A stretch of DNA of 8,476 bases from Clostridia bacterium (lineage in GTDB: Bacteria; Bacillota; Clostridia; Oscillospirales; Butyricicoccaceae). The position numbers were made by a program, and so were the translations under genes. Of the stretch, positions 1 through 6,342 are shown in pieces. The DNA lies in NCBI GenBank assembly GCA_017552495.1, contig JAFZPW010000187.1, forward strand, positions 1 through 8,476, in the 5' to 3' direction. The number at the start of each line of letters is the position of its first letter. Position 1 is the first letter of the stretch. The notes under the pieces are model-generated. The model did no database searches, was not told where the DNA came from, and was given only the letters and a program-made list of their open reading frames with translations.

Positions 1-1
1 C

Positions 2-88
2 TGGGGCATCACCTTTGCGGCCCACATGATCGCCTTTGTTATCGTGCTGCGGCTTTTGGAGCGCAGTCTGCCGAAAGAGGCGGCCTGA
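2..88 (+). CDS. C-terminal end of an integral membrane protein (partial)
   Basis: Only the last 28 codons are present, and the gene enters from the left edge. The reading frame that ends at TGA 86-88 gives one hydrophobic helix (about WGITFAAHMIAFVIVLRLL) followed by a short polar tail ending SLPKEAA. This is the usual end of a multi-spanning transporter or permease with a cytoplasmic C-terminus. A MATE-type exporter is possible, but nothing diagnostic remains. The frame is supported by the clean open stretch, the hydrophobic profile and a strong terminator 15 bases after the stop. Family assignment is not possible from this fragment. Confidence 0.6.
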   Translation, partial: WGITFAAHMIAFVIVLRLLERSLPKEAA

Positions 89-98
89 TACGCCCTGA

Positions 99-144
99 AA
101 ACAAAGCCTCCCTTGCGGAACCGGCCGCAAGGGAGGCTTTTCAT
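99..144. terminator. Bidirectional rho-independent terminator
   Basis: A perfect 16-bp inverted repeat (103-118 and 125-140) encloses a 6-base loop, AACCGG. The stem has a GC-rich core with an AAA/TTT outer edge. An A-rich run lies on the left and a T-run on the right, so the hairpin can stop transcription in both directions. It sits between the stop of the left membrane gene (88) and the stop of the VanZ-like gene (160), two convergent genes, and probably serves both. Confidence 0.92.
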
Positions 145-159
145 GTCAAAAGAGGGGAA

Positions 160-741
160 TCAGGCGCGACGATGGGAAAACAGGCCACAAGCGCGGCCCA
201 AGGCAAAGAGAAGATAACCCAAAAGTCCGCCCAGCAGGTTGAGGATCACGTCATCCACATCCACGCTGCGGCTCAAAAAGAGTTGAAGAAACTCAATTCC
301 GCAGGAGGCCAGCAGACATAAAAGCGCCGTTTTCCACAGTCTCCGCCACCGCTCCCACAGCAGGGGCGGAAGCAGTCCCATGGGAAGAAAGATCCCCACA
401 TTGCCCGCCAGATTGATGAGATTCTGCTCATAAGTCCCCTTGTGCCAAAAGGCGCGGATGGTGCGCAGAGGAATGGGATTGATGCGGAATTGCGTGTCGA
501 TGCGCGTGCGGGCCGATTCCAAAAGCGGCCGCAGCCCCTGCCGAAAATCGGGCAGGGGCAGGATGGTCTGTGAGGCCAGCGCGATGAGATAAAAGACAAA
601 AAGAGCCAGCAAAAACTCTCGTCCGGTCCGGGGGCTTTGCCGCTTTTCCGCCAGCCAAAGGGTACGGGCCAAAAGCCAAACCGGCACGGTGAGCAGGACA
701 AAAGGCCCCATCTCCTGAAAATAATGCAGAACGGCGTTCAT
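160..741 (-). CDS. VanZ-like family membrane protein
   Basis: A 193-residue membrane protein of the VanZ-like family. VanZ itself gives low-level teicoplanin resistance by an unknown mechanism, and most family members are uncharacterised. The conserved family pattern is visible: N-L-x-N-L-A-G-N-x-x-x-F-x-P-x-G at about 107-122, E150-x-x-Q153, then R158 and D161-x-D-D164-x-x-x-N168 with a glycine-rich helix. About five hydrophobic segments are predicted (roughly 8-30, 42-62, 108-128, 137-153, 165-185). An arginine-rich polar loop lies at 66-100. The start ATG (741-739) overlaps the TGA of the upstream amidase gene as ATGA, so translation is probably coupled. It is the last gene of the five-gene operon, followed by the terminator at 99-144. 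Family assignment is firm; its role beyond an envelope link is inference. Confidence 0.9.
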   Translation of the reverse strand: MNAVLHYFQEMGPFVLLTVPVWLLARTLWLAEKRQSPRTGREFLLALFVFYLIALASQTILPLPDFRQGLRPLLESARTRIDTQFRINPIPLRTIRAFWHKGTYEQNLINLAGNVGIFLPMGLLPPLLWERWRRLWKTALLCLLASCGIEFLQLFLSRSVDVDDVILNLLGGLLGYLLFALGRACGLFSHRRA

Positions 742-1436
742 TTGAGGTTCACCATTTTCAGGATCCCGTCGGCAATGGCGACGGCGTAGGCGTCAAAATG
801 CTCGTCCAGCAGGGCGTTGTCCGCCTCGCTGTCGATAAAGCCCAGCTCCACCAGACAGGCGGGCATCTTTGTCCGTCCCACCACGGCGTAACTGACTGCG
901 GCGTTCCCCGCCGTGCCCCGGCGAATGCCACGGTCGCGGCCGACACCCACAGAGTTGAGTCCCTCTGAAATAAAGCCGGCCAGCCGGATCTCAGGCTGCC
1001 TGCCTTCGGCGGAAACCCAGATCTCGGTCCCCTGCCCGCCGCCGCTGTTGCGGTGGAAGGAAACAAACAGCGTGGCGTTTGCCTCGTTTGCGATATCCAC
1101 CCGCTGCTGCAGCTCCAGGGCGCTGTCATCCTCCCGGGTGAGCAGCACGGAGAGGCGATCCGAACCAAAGGCTTCCAGCGCGTCGCGGACGGCCAGCGCC
1201 ATGGCAAGATTGTCGTCCTTTTCCAGCCGCTCGCCGGATACGGCGCCCGCGTCGCTTCCGCCGTGTCCCGGATCAAGGCAGATGATAATGTGCGAGGGAA
1301 TCACAAAGCGGTCGTTCTCCCCGGGGAATCGGCCCAGCTTCCACAGCAGGGCCGTCGCCGCGAGGCACAGCGCCGTGATGATACACATGATCCCCAAAAG
1401 CCGTCTGCGGGGCGCGGCTTCCCGTTTGCCGCTCAT
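738..1436 (-). CDS. Membrane-anchored N-acetylmuramoyl-L-alanine amidase (Amidase_3)
   Basis: A 232-residue zinc amidase that would cleave the bond between MurNAc and L-alanine of peptidoglycan outside the membrane. A basic N-terminus (KREAAPRRR) and a hydrophobic helix at about 13-32 form an uncleaved signal-anchor. The Amidase_3 fold follows from about residue 50. Zn ligands visible are H58 in DPGHGG, E72 in LEKDDNL and H128 in SFHRN; the catalytic glutamate is E197 in VELGFID. The usual small residue after the second His is Arg here (HRN rather than HxN with A/L/C). The length is close to CwlD, but specific CwlD features are not seen and no LysM or SH3 binding domain is present. The start ATG overlaps the permease TGA (ATGA), and the stop overlaps the VanZ-like start. 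It is the fourth gene of the operon. Why an amidase sits behind an ABC exporter is unknown; wall remodelling under envelope stress is inferred. Confidence 0.93.
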   Translation of the reverse strand: MSGKREAAPRRRLLGIMCIITALCLAATALLWKLGRFPGENDRFVIPSHIIICLDPGHGGSDAGAVSGERLEKDDNLAMALAVRDALEAFGSDRLSVLLTREDDSALELQQRVDIANEANATLFVSFHRNSGGGQGTEIWVSAEGRQPEIRLAGFISEGLNSVGVGRDRGIRRGTAGNAAVSYAVVGRTKMPACLVELGFIDSEADNALLDEHFDAYAVAIADGILKMVNLK

Positions 1437-3178
1437 TTCGACGGCCCCCTCAGATACTCCAGTTCCTGCAGCAGAGCAAAGGTGCGGGGCGCTTCATCCC
1501 GGAAAAAATTCAGATGGATGTGCTTGGAGGCGTTGACCTTACCGGCGTCGTCGACAAGATCATATTCGATTTCCAAGCAATACGTGGGGGCAGAGGCGGC
1601 AGCTTCCGCAGTCCATACGCCATAGTCTCCGGCAAGAATGTCTTGGCGGATGGCGTCCAGCAGCGGCTGGAAATCCTTCGTATTCAGATAGCCAAAGCCG
1701 GAGGCCAGATAAGTTTCGTCGTACAGATCGAAGTAGATGCTGGCGATAAACGCATTTTCCGGCGGGAGACGGGTATTCAGAATCTGCGCCGGATCATTGA
1801 GCAGCCGCGACAAAATAGCGGCAGGCTGCGCGGGATCGGAGGTGTCGGCAGAAACACAGTAACGGCGTTCGACGGTGCGTCCGCTTGCCAGCGTGTAGGA
1901 CAGCCGGAAGGTAAAGGTTGTACCGCTGTCTGCCGCGCCAGAGGCGATGGCTGCGCGGTGCAGCGCCAGGATCTCATCCACTATGGCGGGATCATCGTTT
2001 TCTGCGGGCCAAAAGAGCTTGCCATTGGGACAGGACACATCTATGCTTTTTACCTGATTGGCGGCGGGAATCCATCGACCCGCGCCGAAGACGTCGGTCT
2101 TCATGCCCACAAGGCCGGCGGTGACCACCAGCGCGAAGACGCAGAAGCCGGCGACGGTCTTTTTGTCAAAGACGCGAAAACTCTTTTTCAGCAGCATGGC
2201 CGCCGTCAGATAGCCGATGAAACCGCCCAACAGCAGCGCGGTCAGGACGCAGGCCAGCGATTCTCTCCCGCGGAAGATGATCAGATGCAGCACATAACCC
2301 AGCACCAGCGCACAGCCGAAGGAGAAGCAATATTTTGCCACGGGCCGCAGGAAAGGCACGGCGATCACGTCGCCAGCCCGTTCGGTGTCTCGCTTGCGGT
2401 AAAGCAGCAGGGCCAAAATCGCCAACGCCAATCCTACGCCGCCGTAGGTCAGCAGCATGGGAAATTTCAGCAATTCGACGAAGTTTTGGCTGTCGGCGCC
2501 ATAAATCTGGTATTCCCGAAGCATGTAAACGACGGGTGAGAGGAAGAAAAACACGGGTTCCTGGCTGCTGAGCCCGTAGGTAAGCATTTGGGCAAAGAAC
2601 CGGAGCAACGATTCGCAGACGACAGCCGTCAGATTAAGGATGCCGTAAACTACCGCATGGGTGGTCAGATTGCCCGTGAGCATAGCCAGCAGGGTGGCAA
2701 AGCAGAAGAAAAACAGATTTTGCAGACACACCGCGCCCAGCCAACTGAGAAGAATGGGAACGGTTCCCGGCAGACCCCGCCCAACGCAAAGGAGCAGCGA
2801 GATCAGAAAGATCGCGAGATTGGGCAGCACCATCAACCCCAGGCCGGATAAAAAGTGTGAGGTGAACAGGCCCTCGCGGCTCACGGGGAGAGCGTGATAG
2901 AGACTGGCGCTGCGTTGGTTGTAAAGATAACTCCACACTGCCGCGGCGCAGAGAAAGCCATAGATCAGCGAAAGAATCACGCTGATCGACTGCCCGCAGG
3001 GCAGAACGGTATTGTTGATACCCCAGTCCGTGAGCCATTCGACGGTTTCCCGCAGCAAAGTCAACGGCAGGATCAGCATCCAGATCAGCAGATAACTCAG
3101 CCAAATGGGCCAAAAGCGGGTGAGATTTTTCTGCATCACGGGGAGCGAAGGCTTACAGGATGATATCTTTGACCGCAT
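1433..3178 (-). CDS. ABC-2-type permease with C-terminal extracytoplasmic-like domain (YtrC/YtrD-like)
   Basis: A 581-residue membrane subunit for the ATPase encoded just upstream. About nine hydrophobic helices occupy residues 24-358. The segment LYHALPVSREGLF at about 93-105 resembles the L-x-L-P-x-S/T-R cytoplasmic motif of clostridial ABC-2 permeases. From about 360 to the end there is a soluble, aromatic- and acid-rich domain (DVSCPNGKLFW onward) with no further membrane span. This layout resembles permeases carrying a DUF6449-like C-terminal domain; that name is from memory and was not tested. The start at 3178 is preferred over an in-frame ATG at 3199 because GGGAGGT lies 7 bases before 3178, inside that extension. 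It overlaps the ATPase gene by 26 bases and ends as ATGA into the amidase. The transported substrate is unknown; an envelope-active compound or lipid is likely by analogy. Confidence 0.85.
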   Translation of the reverse strand: MRSKISSCKPSLPVMQKNLTRFWPIWLSYLLIWMLILPLTLLRETVEWLTDWGINNTVLPCGQSISVILSLIYGFLCAAAVWSYLYNQRSASLYHALPVSREGLFTSHFLSGLGLMVLPNLAIFLISLLLCVGRGLPGTVPILLSWLGAVCLQNLFFFCFATLLAMLTGNLTTHAVVYGILNLTAVVCESLLRFFAQMLTYGLSSQEPVFFFLSPVVYMLREYQIYGADSQNFVELLKFPMLLTYGGVGLALAILALLLYRKRDTERAGDVIAVPFLRPVAKYCFSFGCALVLGYVLHLIIFRGRESLACVLTALLLGGFIGYLTAAMLLKKSFRVFDKKTVAGFCVFALVVTAGLVGMKTDVFGAGRWIPAANQVKSIDVSCPNGKLFWPAENDDPAIVDEILALHRAAIASGAADSGTTFTFRLSYTLASGRTVERRYCVSADTSDPAQPAAILSRLLNDPAQILNTRLPPENAFIASIYFDLYDETYLASGFGYLNTKDFQPLLDAIRQDILAGDYGVWTAEAAASAPTYCLEIEYDLVDDAGKVNASKHIHLNFFRDEAPRTFALLQELEYLRGPSK

Positions 3179-4049
3179 AGTCGGCACCTCCCAGCTCATA
3201 GATAAAGATCTCTTCCAGCGTCAGCGGAAGAATGTCGTAAAAGATTGGATCCATTTCCCGCACCACCTGCGAAACCCGGCCCGCGCCGGTACGAAGAATA
3301 TAGGTGTTGACCTTACCCGTGACGCTGTGATGCAAAATGGGCAGATCGGCGGGAAGCGAAGCGGCCTCGGAACGGAAAACCACCTGCAGCTTGACGAAAT
3401 TGTCCTGAAGCTGGCTCAGCGTCCGTTCCAGCAGCATCCTGCCGTGTTCGATGACGCCCACATGGTCGCATACGTCCTCCAGCTCCCGCAGGTTGTGGGA
3501 GAACACTACCACGGTCAGGCCGCTTTTTTCCACATCGCTCATGACGAGACTCCAGAGCTGCCGCCGCATCACAGGATCCAGACCGTCCACCGGCTCATCC
3601 AGCAGCAGGATCTCGGGCCGCAGACTGAGGGCCAGCCAGAAAAAGGCCTGCTTCTGCATTCCCTTGGAAAGGTGACGGATGGGCTGCCGGGGGTCGATGG
3701 GGAATGCGGCGGCCAATTTGTCAAAGAGATGGGGATCAAAGGTGGGATAAAAGCCCTGATAAAAGTTCTTCAGATCCCGCAGATTGGCTGAAACAAAGTA
3801 ATAAAAGTCGTCGGGAATATAGGCGATGCGGCGCTTGACGGCGGGATTCTCCCATACGGGCTGCTCGTCGATCAAAACTTCCCCGCCGTCGGGCCGGTAA
3901 ACCCCGGCAAGGCAGCGCAGCAGGGTGGATTTTCCCGCGCCGTTCGGCCCCACCAGCCCATAGACCGAGCCCCGCGGCACATGAAGATCGAGCCCCTGCA
4001 GGGCGAGCGTTTTGTCAAAACGCTTGGTAAGGTCGCGTATTTCAATCAT
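3153..4049 (-). CDS. ABC transporter ATP-binding protein (YtrB-like)
   Basis: A 298-residue ATPase that would energise the permease encoded next to it. Visible motifs are Walker A GPNGAGKST (34-42), signature LSKGMQK (127-133), Walker B LLLDEP (148-153), D-loop GLDP (156-159) and switch His185 in FSHN. At the Q-loop, where Gln is usual, the sequence reads YIPDDF (77-82), so Asp replaces Gln, as happens in some YtrB/EcsA-like exporters. A C-terminal extension of about 85 residues (from about 213) is typical of drug- and lipid-export ATPases. The start at 4049 (MIEIRDL) has AAGGAG 6 bases upstream. A longer frame up to 4247 is just the shadow of the GntR gene. It overlaps the GntR stop by 8 bases and the permease start by 26. 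It is the second gene of the operon. Confidence 0.95.
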   Translation of the reverse strand: MIEIRDLTKRFDKTLALQGLDLHVPRGSVYGLVGPNGAGKSTLLRCLAGVYRPDGGEVLIDEQPVWENPAVKRRIAYIPDDFYYFVSANLRDLKNFYQGFYPTFDPHLFDKLAAAFPIDPRQPIRHLSKGMQKQAFFWLALSLRPEILLLDEPVDGLDPVMRRQLWSLVMSDVEKSGLTVVVFSHNLRELEDVCDHVGVIEHGRMLLERTLSQLQDNFVKLQVVFRSEAASLPADLPILHHSVTGKVNTYILRTGAGRVSQVVREMDPIFYDILPLTLEEIFIYELGGADYAVKDIIL

Positions 4050-4407
4050 GTTGTTCTCCTTTCCGGATGTGCAAAAGCAGCTCATCCTCCGAAACGCCGG
4101 CAAAGCGAAGTTCCTCCACGGCGGCGTCCATTTGCTGCCACAGGGCCTGAATGCGGCTTTGCTCCACGGCGGCAGATTGCGCCACGAAGCTCCCTTTGCC
4201 GGGAAGCGAGAGAATATAGCCTTCGTTTTCCAACTCCCGATAAGCACGCTGGATGGTGTTGGGATTGATGGCCAGTTGAATGGCCAGATCCCGCACCGAG
4301 GGAAGCCTTTCGCCGGGGGACATGGCGCCTGAAACGATCAGCCGCCGCAGGCGTTCCATGATCTGCTCGTAGATGGGCCGCGGATCATGGCTGTTCAAAC
4401 GAATCAT
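4042..4407 (-). CDS. GntR-family transcriptional regulator, YtrA subfamily
   Basis: A 121-residue repressor with a winged helix-turn-helix (about 10-77: PIYEQIMERLRRLIVSG, LPSVRDLA, NPNTIQRAYRELENEG, GKGSFV) and a short 40-residue helical tail. The tail is too small to bind a metabolite, as is typical of YtrA-type regulators. These usually sit first in an operon with an ABC transporter, repress it, and are relieved by wall-targeting antibiotics (B. subtilis YtrA). The start at 4407 is chosen because AAAGGAGGAGG lies directly before it; an in-frame ATG at 4458 falls inside the promoter. It is the promoter-proximal gene, so autoregulation is expected through the repeat at 4424-4445. The downstream ATPase start lies inside its 3' end (8-base overlap). 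Confidence 0.94.
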   Translation of the reverse strand: MIRLNSHDPRPIYEQIMERLRRLIVSGAMSPGERLPSVRDLAIQLAINPNTIQRAYRELENEGYILSLPGKGSFVAQSAAVEQSRIQALWQQMDAAVEELRFAGVSEDELLLHIRKGEQHD

Positions 4408-4423
4408 AAACCTCCTCCTTTGA

Positions 4424-4446
4424 AGTGTATTAACTGTATTAACACG
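4424..4446. promoter_or_regulatory. Putative operator of the YtrA-like repressor
   Basis: Two tandem copies of TGTATTAAC (4426-4434 and 4435-4443) lie between the -10 box and the GntR ribosome site. The same stretch has dyad ends: AGTGTA (4424-4429), 11 bases, then AACACG (4441-4446), with GTGT and ACAC as the exact arms. As I recall, the B. subtilis YtrA site is an AGTGTA-type inverted repeat with a slightly longer spacer, so this is similar but not identical. Its position just downstream of the start of transcription suits repression. Binding is inferred. Confidence 0.6.
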
Positions 4447-4457
4447 ATTATGGCACA

Positions 4458-4485
4458 ATTATAGCATGCAAGCATGGCGTGTCAA
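4458..4485 (-). promoter_or_regulatory. Promoter of the GntR-ABC-amidase-VanZ operon
   Basis: On the minus strand there is TTGACA (4480-4485), a 16-base spacer and TATAAT (4458-4463) with a TGC extension before the -10. Both hexamers are consensus, so the basal promoter should be strong and needs repression. Transcription would start near 4451, about 44 bases before the GntR ATG. Confidence 0.85.
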
Positions 4486-4521
4486 GGTGAAGCCGGGGGA
4501 TTTCAGAATTTCTTAAGAATC

Positions 4522-4552
4522 AAAAAATCGCCGCCGGGATCTTCCGGCGGCG
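4522..4552 (-). terminator. Terminator of the D,D-carboxypeptidase gene
   Basis: A 9-bp GC-only stem (4529-4537 with 4544-4552) with a GATCTT loop is followed on the minus strand by GATTTTTTG (T-run 4522-4527). It begins 11 bases after the carboxypeptidase stop and lies before the operon promoter, so the two minus-strand units are transcriptionally separate. Confidence 0.93.
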
Positions 4553-4562
4553 GGGACAAGAT

Positions 4563-5933
4563 TCAGTTTTTCTTTTTGCGCTTTGCCAGCAAAAGGATTA
4601 CGAGCGCCAGCAGGAGCGTGACGGGGATCAGCAGCAGAAGCGGCGAAGTCGCGGCGTCGGCGGCGGCCAGCAGGGGCGTTTCCCGTATGTTGCCGAAGCC
4701 GTCCTCCAGGATCAGGCGGCCCACTGTGTCGCCGACTTTCACCGAGAAGCCGATTCGATCCAGTACCATACGGGCGGAGGCTTCTCCTTCTTCTACGGTA
4801 AAGGGAGGCTTGGTAAAAGCCGGGATCACGGGCGGTGAAGCGGTCAAGAGACCGCCTTCCATGCCGCTTTTTGGGAAAGAGAAGGCCGCTTCCCGCAGCG
4901 TGATTTCAGGCAGCGCGCTTTTCTGCGTGAGGATGTAGAGATCTTCGGCGACTGTCAGCGGCAGATTTTTCGCGGGGCTGAGGGCGGTGGCGGTCACGGC
5001 AACTTGCTCTCCCGCGGCAAAGCCTGCTTTTTCAAACGAACGGGCCCACATCATCAGGTCGCGGGTGTCCATATAATGGCCCGCCAGCCACGAGCCGTCG
5101 GGCTGCTCTTCGTCGTGGGCATGCATCACCACGCTGTAAAAAGTGAGGTCGTCGTGAACCATGCAGCAGGCCAGATTGTTTCCCGCCACGCGGATATAGC
5201 CGGTTTTGATGCCGATGATGTCTTCGGAAAAGCCGGTGTCATAGCGGCTTTCGCCCTTGGGATTCATGACCCGATTGGTGGTGGAATAGCGGATGGCATA
5301 GGGCCGGATGCTGTTGGCGGGAAGGTTGCCGCTTTTGGAGCGGACGATCTTGCGGAAGTTTTCAAACTGCATGGCGTAGCGGCACAGGATCAGCATATCC
5401 TCGCAGGTGATGCGGTTGCTTTCCGAGAGACCGTGGGGGTCGGCGTAATGGGTGCGAGTCATGCCCAACTCCCTGGCCTTCGCATTCATCATGCTGATAA
5501 AATCGGGGATGCTCCCCGCCACATATTCTGCCAGGACGGTGCCCGCTTCGTTGCCCGAGGGGATGAGAAGATAGTTCATCAGATCCCATATCGAGAGTTC
5601 TTCACCCGCCAGCAAATGGTTGTCGGTCATCCAATCGCAGTATTTATCGGAAATGGCGGCGGAAGAAACGGTGGTGGAGCCTGTGAGTTCCGGGTCGTGT
5701 TCCAGCACCAGCACTGCCGTCATCACCTTGGTCATGCTGGCGGGGGCGTTGGTGTAGTTGGGTTTTTTGACGTAAAGATAGGTGTCCGTGCTTTCTTCAT
5801 ACAAAAGCGCCATGGAGGAATTGGTAATCACAGGACGGGCGGGGGGCTCCGCCGGCTCGCCCTCGGCAAAGGAGGGAATTGCGGCGGCGGCAATCAGCAC
5901 ACACAGCAAAAGAGGAAGAATATGGCGTTTCAT
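4563..5933 (-). CDS. Serine-type D-alanyl-D-alanine carboxypeptidase (PBP5/DacF-like)
   Basis: A 456-residue low-molecular-weight penicillin-binding protein that removes the terminal D-Ala of peptidoglycan stem pentapeptides outside the membrane. It has a signal peptide at 1-23 (basic KR, hydrophobic core, cleavage near SFA|EG). Active-site motifs are S66-M-T-K69, S126-G-N128 and K243-T-G245, all intact and correctly spaced. A PBP5_C-like beta domain spans roughly 290-415. A C-terminal hydrophobic helix at about 428-450 followed by KRKKKN anchors it to the membrane; this is a true membrane span rather than the amphipathic helix of E. coli PBP5. The start at 5933 is set by AGAGGAGG 8 bases upstream. 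The frame stays open to 6182, but that extension crosses the promoter and lacks conserved character. It has its own promoter (5971-5999) and terminator. Product confidence is high; whether it is vegetative or sporulation-linked cannot be told. Confidence 0.96.
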   Translation of the reverse strand: MKRHILPLLLCVLIAAAAIPSFAEGEPAEPPARPVITNSSMALLYEESTDTYLYVKKPNYTNAPASMTKVMTAVLVLEHDPELTGSTTVSSAAISDKYCDWMTDNHLLAGEELSIWDLMNYLLIPSGNEAGTVLAEYVAGSIPDFISMMNAKARELGMTRTHYADPHGLSESNRITCEDMLILCRYAMQFENFRKIVRSKSGNLPANSIRPYAIRYSTTNRVMNPKGESRYDTGFSEDIIGIKTGYIRVAGNNLACCMVHDDLTFYSVVMHAHDEEQPDGSWLAGHYMDTRDLMMWARSFEKAGFAAGEQVAVTATALSPAKNLPLTVAEDLYILTQKSALPEITLREAAFSFPKSGMEGGLLTASPPVIPAFTKPPFTVEEGEASARMVLDRIGFSVKVGDTVGRLILEDGFGNIRETPLLAAADAATSPLLLLIPVTLLLALVILLLAKRKKKN

Positions 5934-5970
5934 GGCAGCGGCCTCCTCTGTAAAAATGGAAGATATTGTT

Positions 5971-5999
5971 ATTTTAACACGCTGCTGCGCAAAAGTCAA
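5971..5999 (-). promoter_or_regulatory. Promoter of the carboxypeptidase gene
   Basis: On the minus strand there is TTGACT (5994-5999), a 17-base spacer and TAAAAT (5971-5976), about 38 bases before the start codon. Good sigma-A match, suggesting housekeeping expression. Confidence 0.82.
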
Positions 6000-6236
6000 T
6001 GCGGATTTCTTGCTGCCGCAGTTCTTCCGTTGCAGATCTGCAATACAGGCTGGACAATGGAAGAGAAAGCGGAAGGATGCAGCCTCATCGGTTATAGTTG
6101 AGTTCCTGCACAGTAACGAATCGAAAGAAGCCGCATCCTTTCGGAAAAGGAAGGGCGCATGGCGCGAACATTTCCCGTGCAACGGGATGCGGCACGGGAT
6201 TCAACCAAAAAGAGAGTATCTGCAACAAATATTTGC
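6000..6236. other. Intergenic region with palindromes and hairpins, no convincing gene
   Basis: About 240 bases lie between the back-to-back promoters of the carboxypeptidase and the membrane-protein gene. No reading frame here has protein character. The region holds a perfect 14-bp palindrome TTGCAGATCTGCAA (6030-6043). A 10-of-12 inverted repeat spans GGAAGGATGCAG (6071-6082) and CCGCATCCTTTC (6131-6142). A hairpin has 8-bp arms TCCCGTGC (6173-6180) and GCACGGGA (6192-6199), and its left arm can instead pair as CCCGT-GCA-ACGGG (6174-6186). ACGGGAT occurs twice (6182-6188, 6194-6200). It may be a small RNA, a protein-binding region or a decayed repeat; no known riboswitch class was recognised. 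Confidence 0.4.
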
Positions 6237-6265
6237 GTGACTTTTCAAAAACATCATGTTAGAAT
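6237..6265 (+). promoter_or_regulatory. Putative promoter of the 4-TM membrane protein gene
   Basis: GTGACT (6237-6242), a 17-base spacer and TAGAAT (6260-6265) give 4/6 and 5/6 matches to consensus. It would yield a leader of about 40 bases before the GGAGGA ribosome site. Moderate strength; chosen on spacing and position. Confidence 0.5.
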
Positions 6266-6279
6266 AAACCCGTTGAGAA

Positions 6280-6296
6280 ATCTGCGATCCGCAGAT
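6280..6296 (+). repeat. Short palindrome in the leader, directly before the ribosome site
   Basis: ATCTGCG, three bases ATC, then CGCAGAT: perfect 7-bp arms ending 4 bases before GGAGGA (6301-6306). It could be an RNA hairpin flanking the ribosome site or a protein site. The right half, CGCAGATA (6290-6297), recurs at 6325-6332, ending inside the in-frame TAG, so the arm could pair alternatively with neither or both copies. Confidence 0.5.
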
Positions 6297-6312
6297 AAAT
6301 GGAGGAAACAAT

Positions 6313-6333
6313 ATGAATATGAAACGCAGATAG
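6313..6333 (+). other. Native-looking start of the membrane-protein gene cut by an in-frame TAG
   Basis: GGAGGA (6301-6306) is followed at ideal distance by ATG 6313, encoding M-N-M-K-R-R and then TAG (6331-6333). The same frame continues without another stop to 7107. The six codons supply the positively charged n-region that the downstream hydrophobic signal core lacks, so this is almost certainly the ancestral N-terminus, now interrupted by an amber codon. Alternatives are a sequence error, readthrough, or reinitiation at GTG 6343 or ATG 6346. Confidence 0.8.
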
Positions 6334-6342
6334 ATTGGACTG

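Noticed and set aside
1514..2539. Plus-strand frame of 341 codons opposite the permease
   Set aside because: No ribosome site or recognisable domain, and Gln/Gly-rich composition; it is a shadow of the permease gene.
4050..4247. N-terminal extension of the ABC ATPase to 4247
   Set aside because: It would overlap most of the GntR gene; ATPases of this family start just before the first beta strand, and AAGGAG precedes 4049.
5004..6101. Plus-strand frame of 365 codons opposite the carboxypeptidase
   Set aside because: It mirrors a gene with all three penicillin-binding motifs intact; the long shadow is explained by GC-rich codon use.
5934..6182. N-terminal extension of the carboxypeptidase to 6182
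   Set aside because: It crosses a good TTGACT-17-TAAAAT promoter, and the signal peptide with AGAGGAGG upstream fixes the start at 5933.
6174..6210. tRNA-like T-arm (GGTTGAATCCC on the minus strand)
   Set aside because: The T-loop lacks the conserved base count and no acceptor, D or anticodon arms can be drawn around it.
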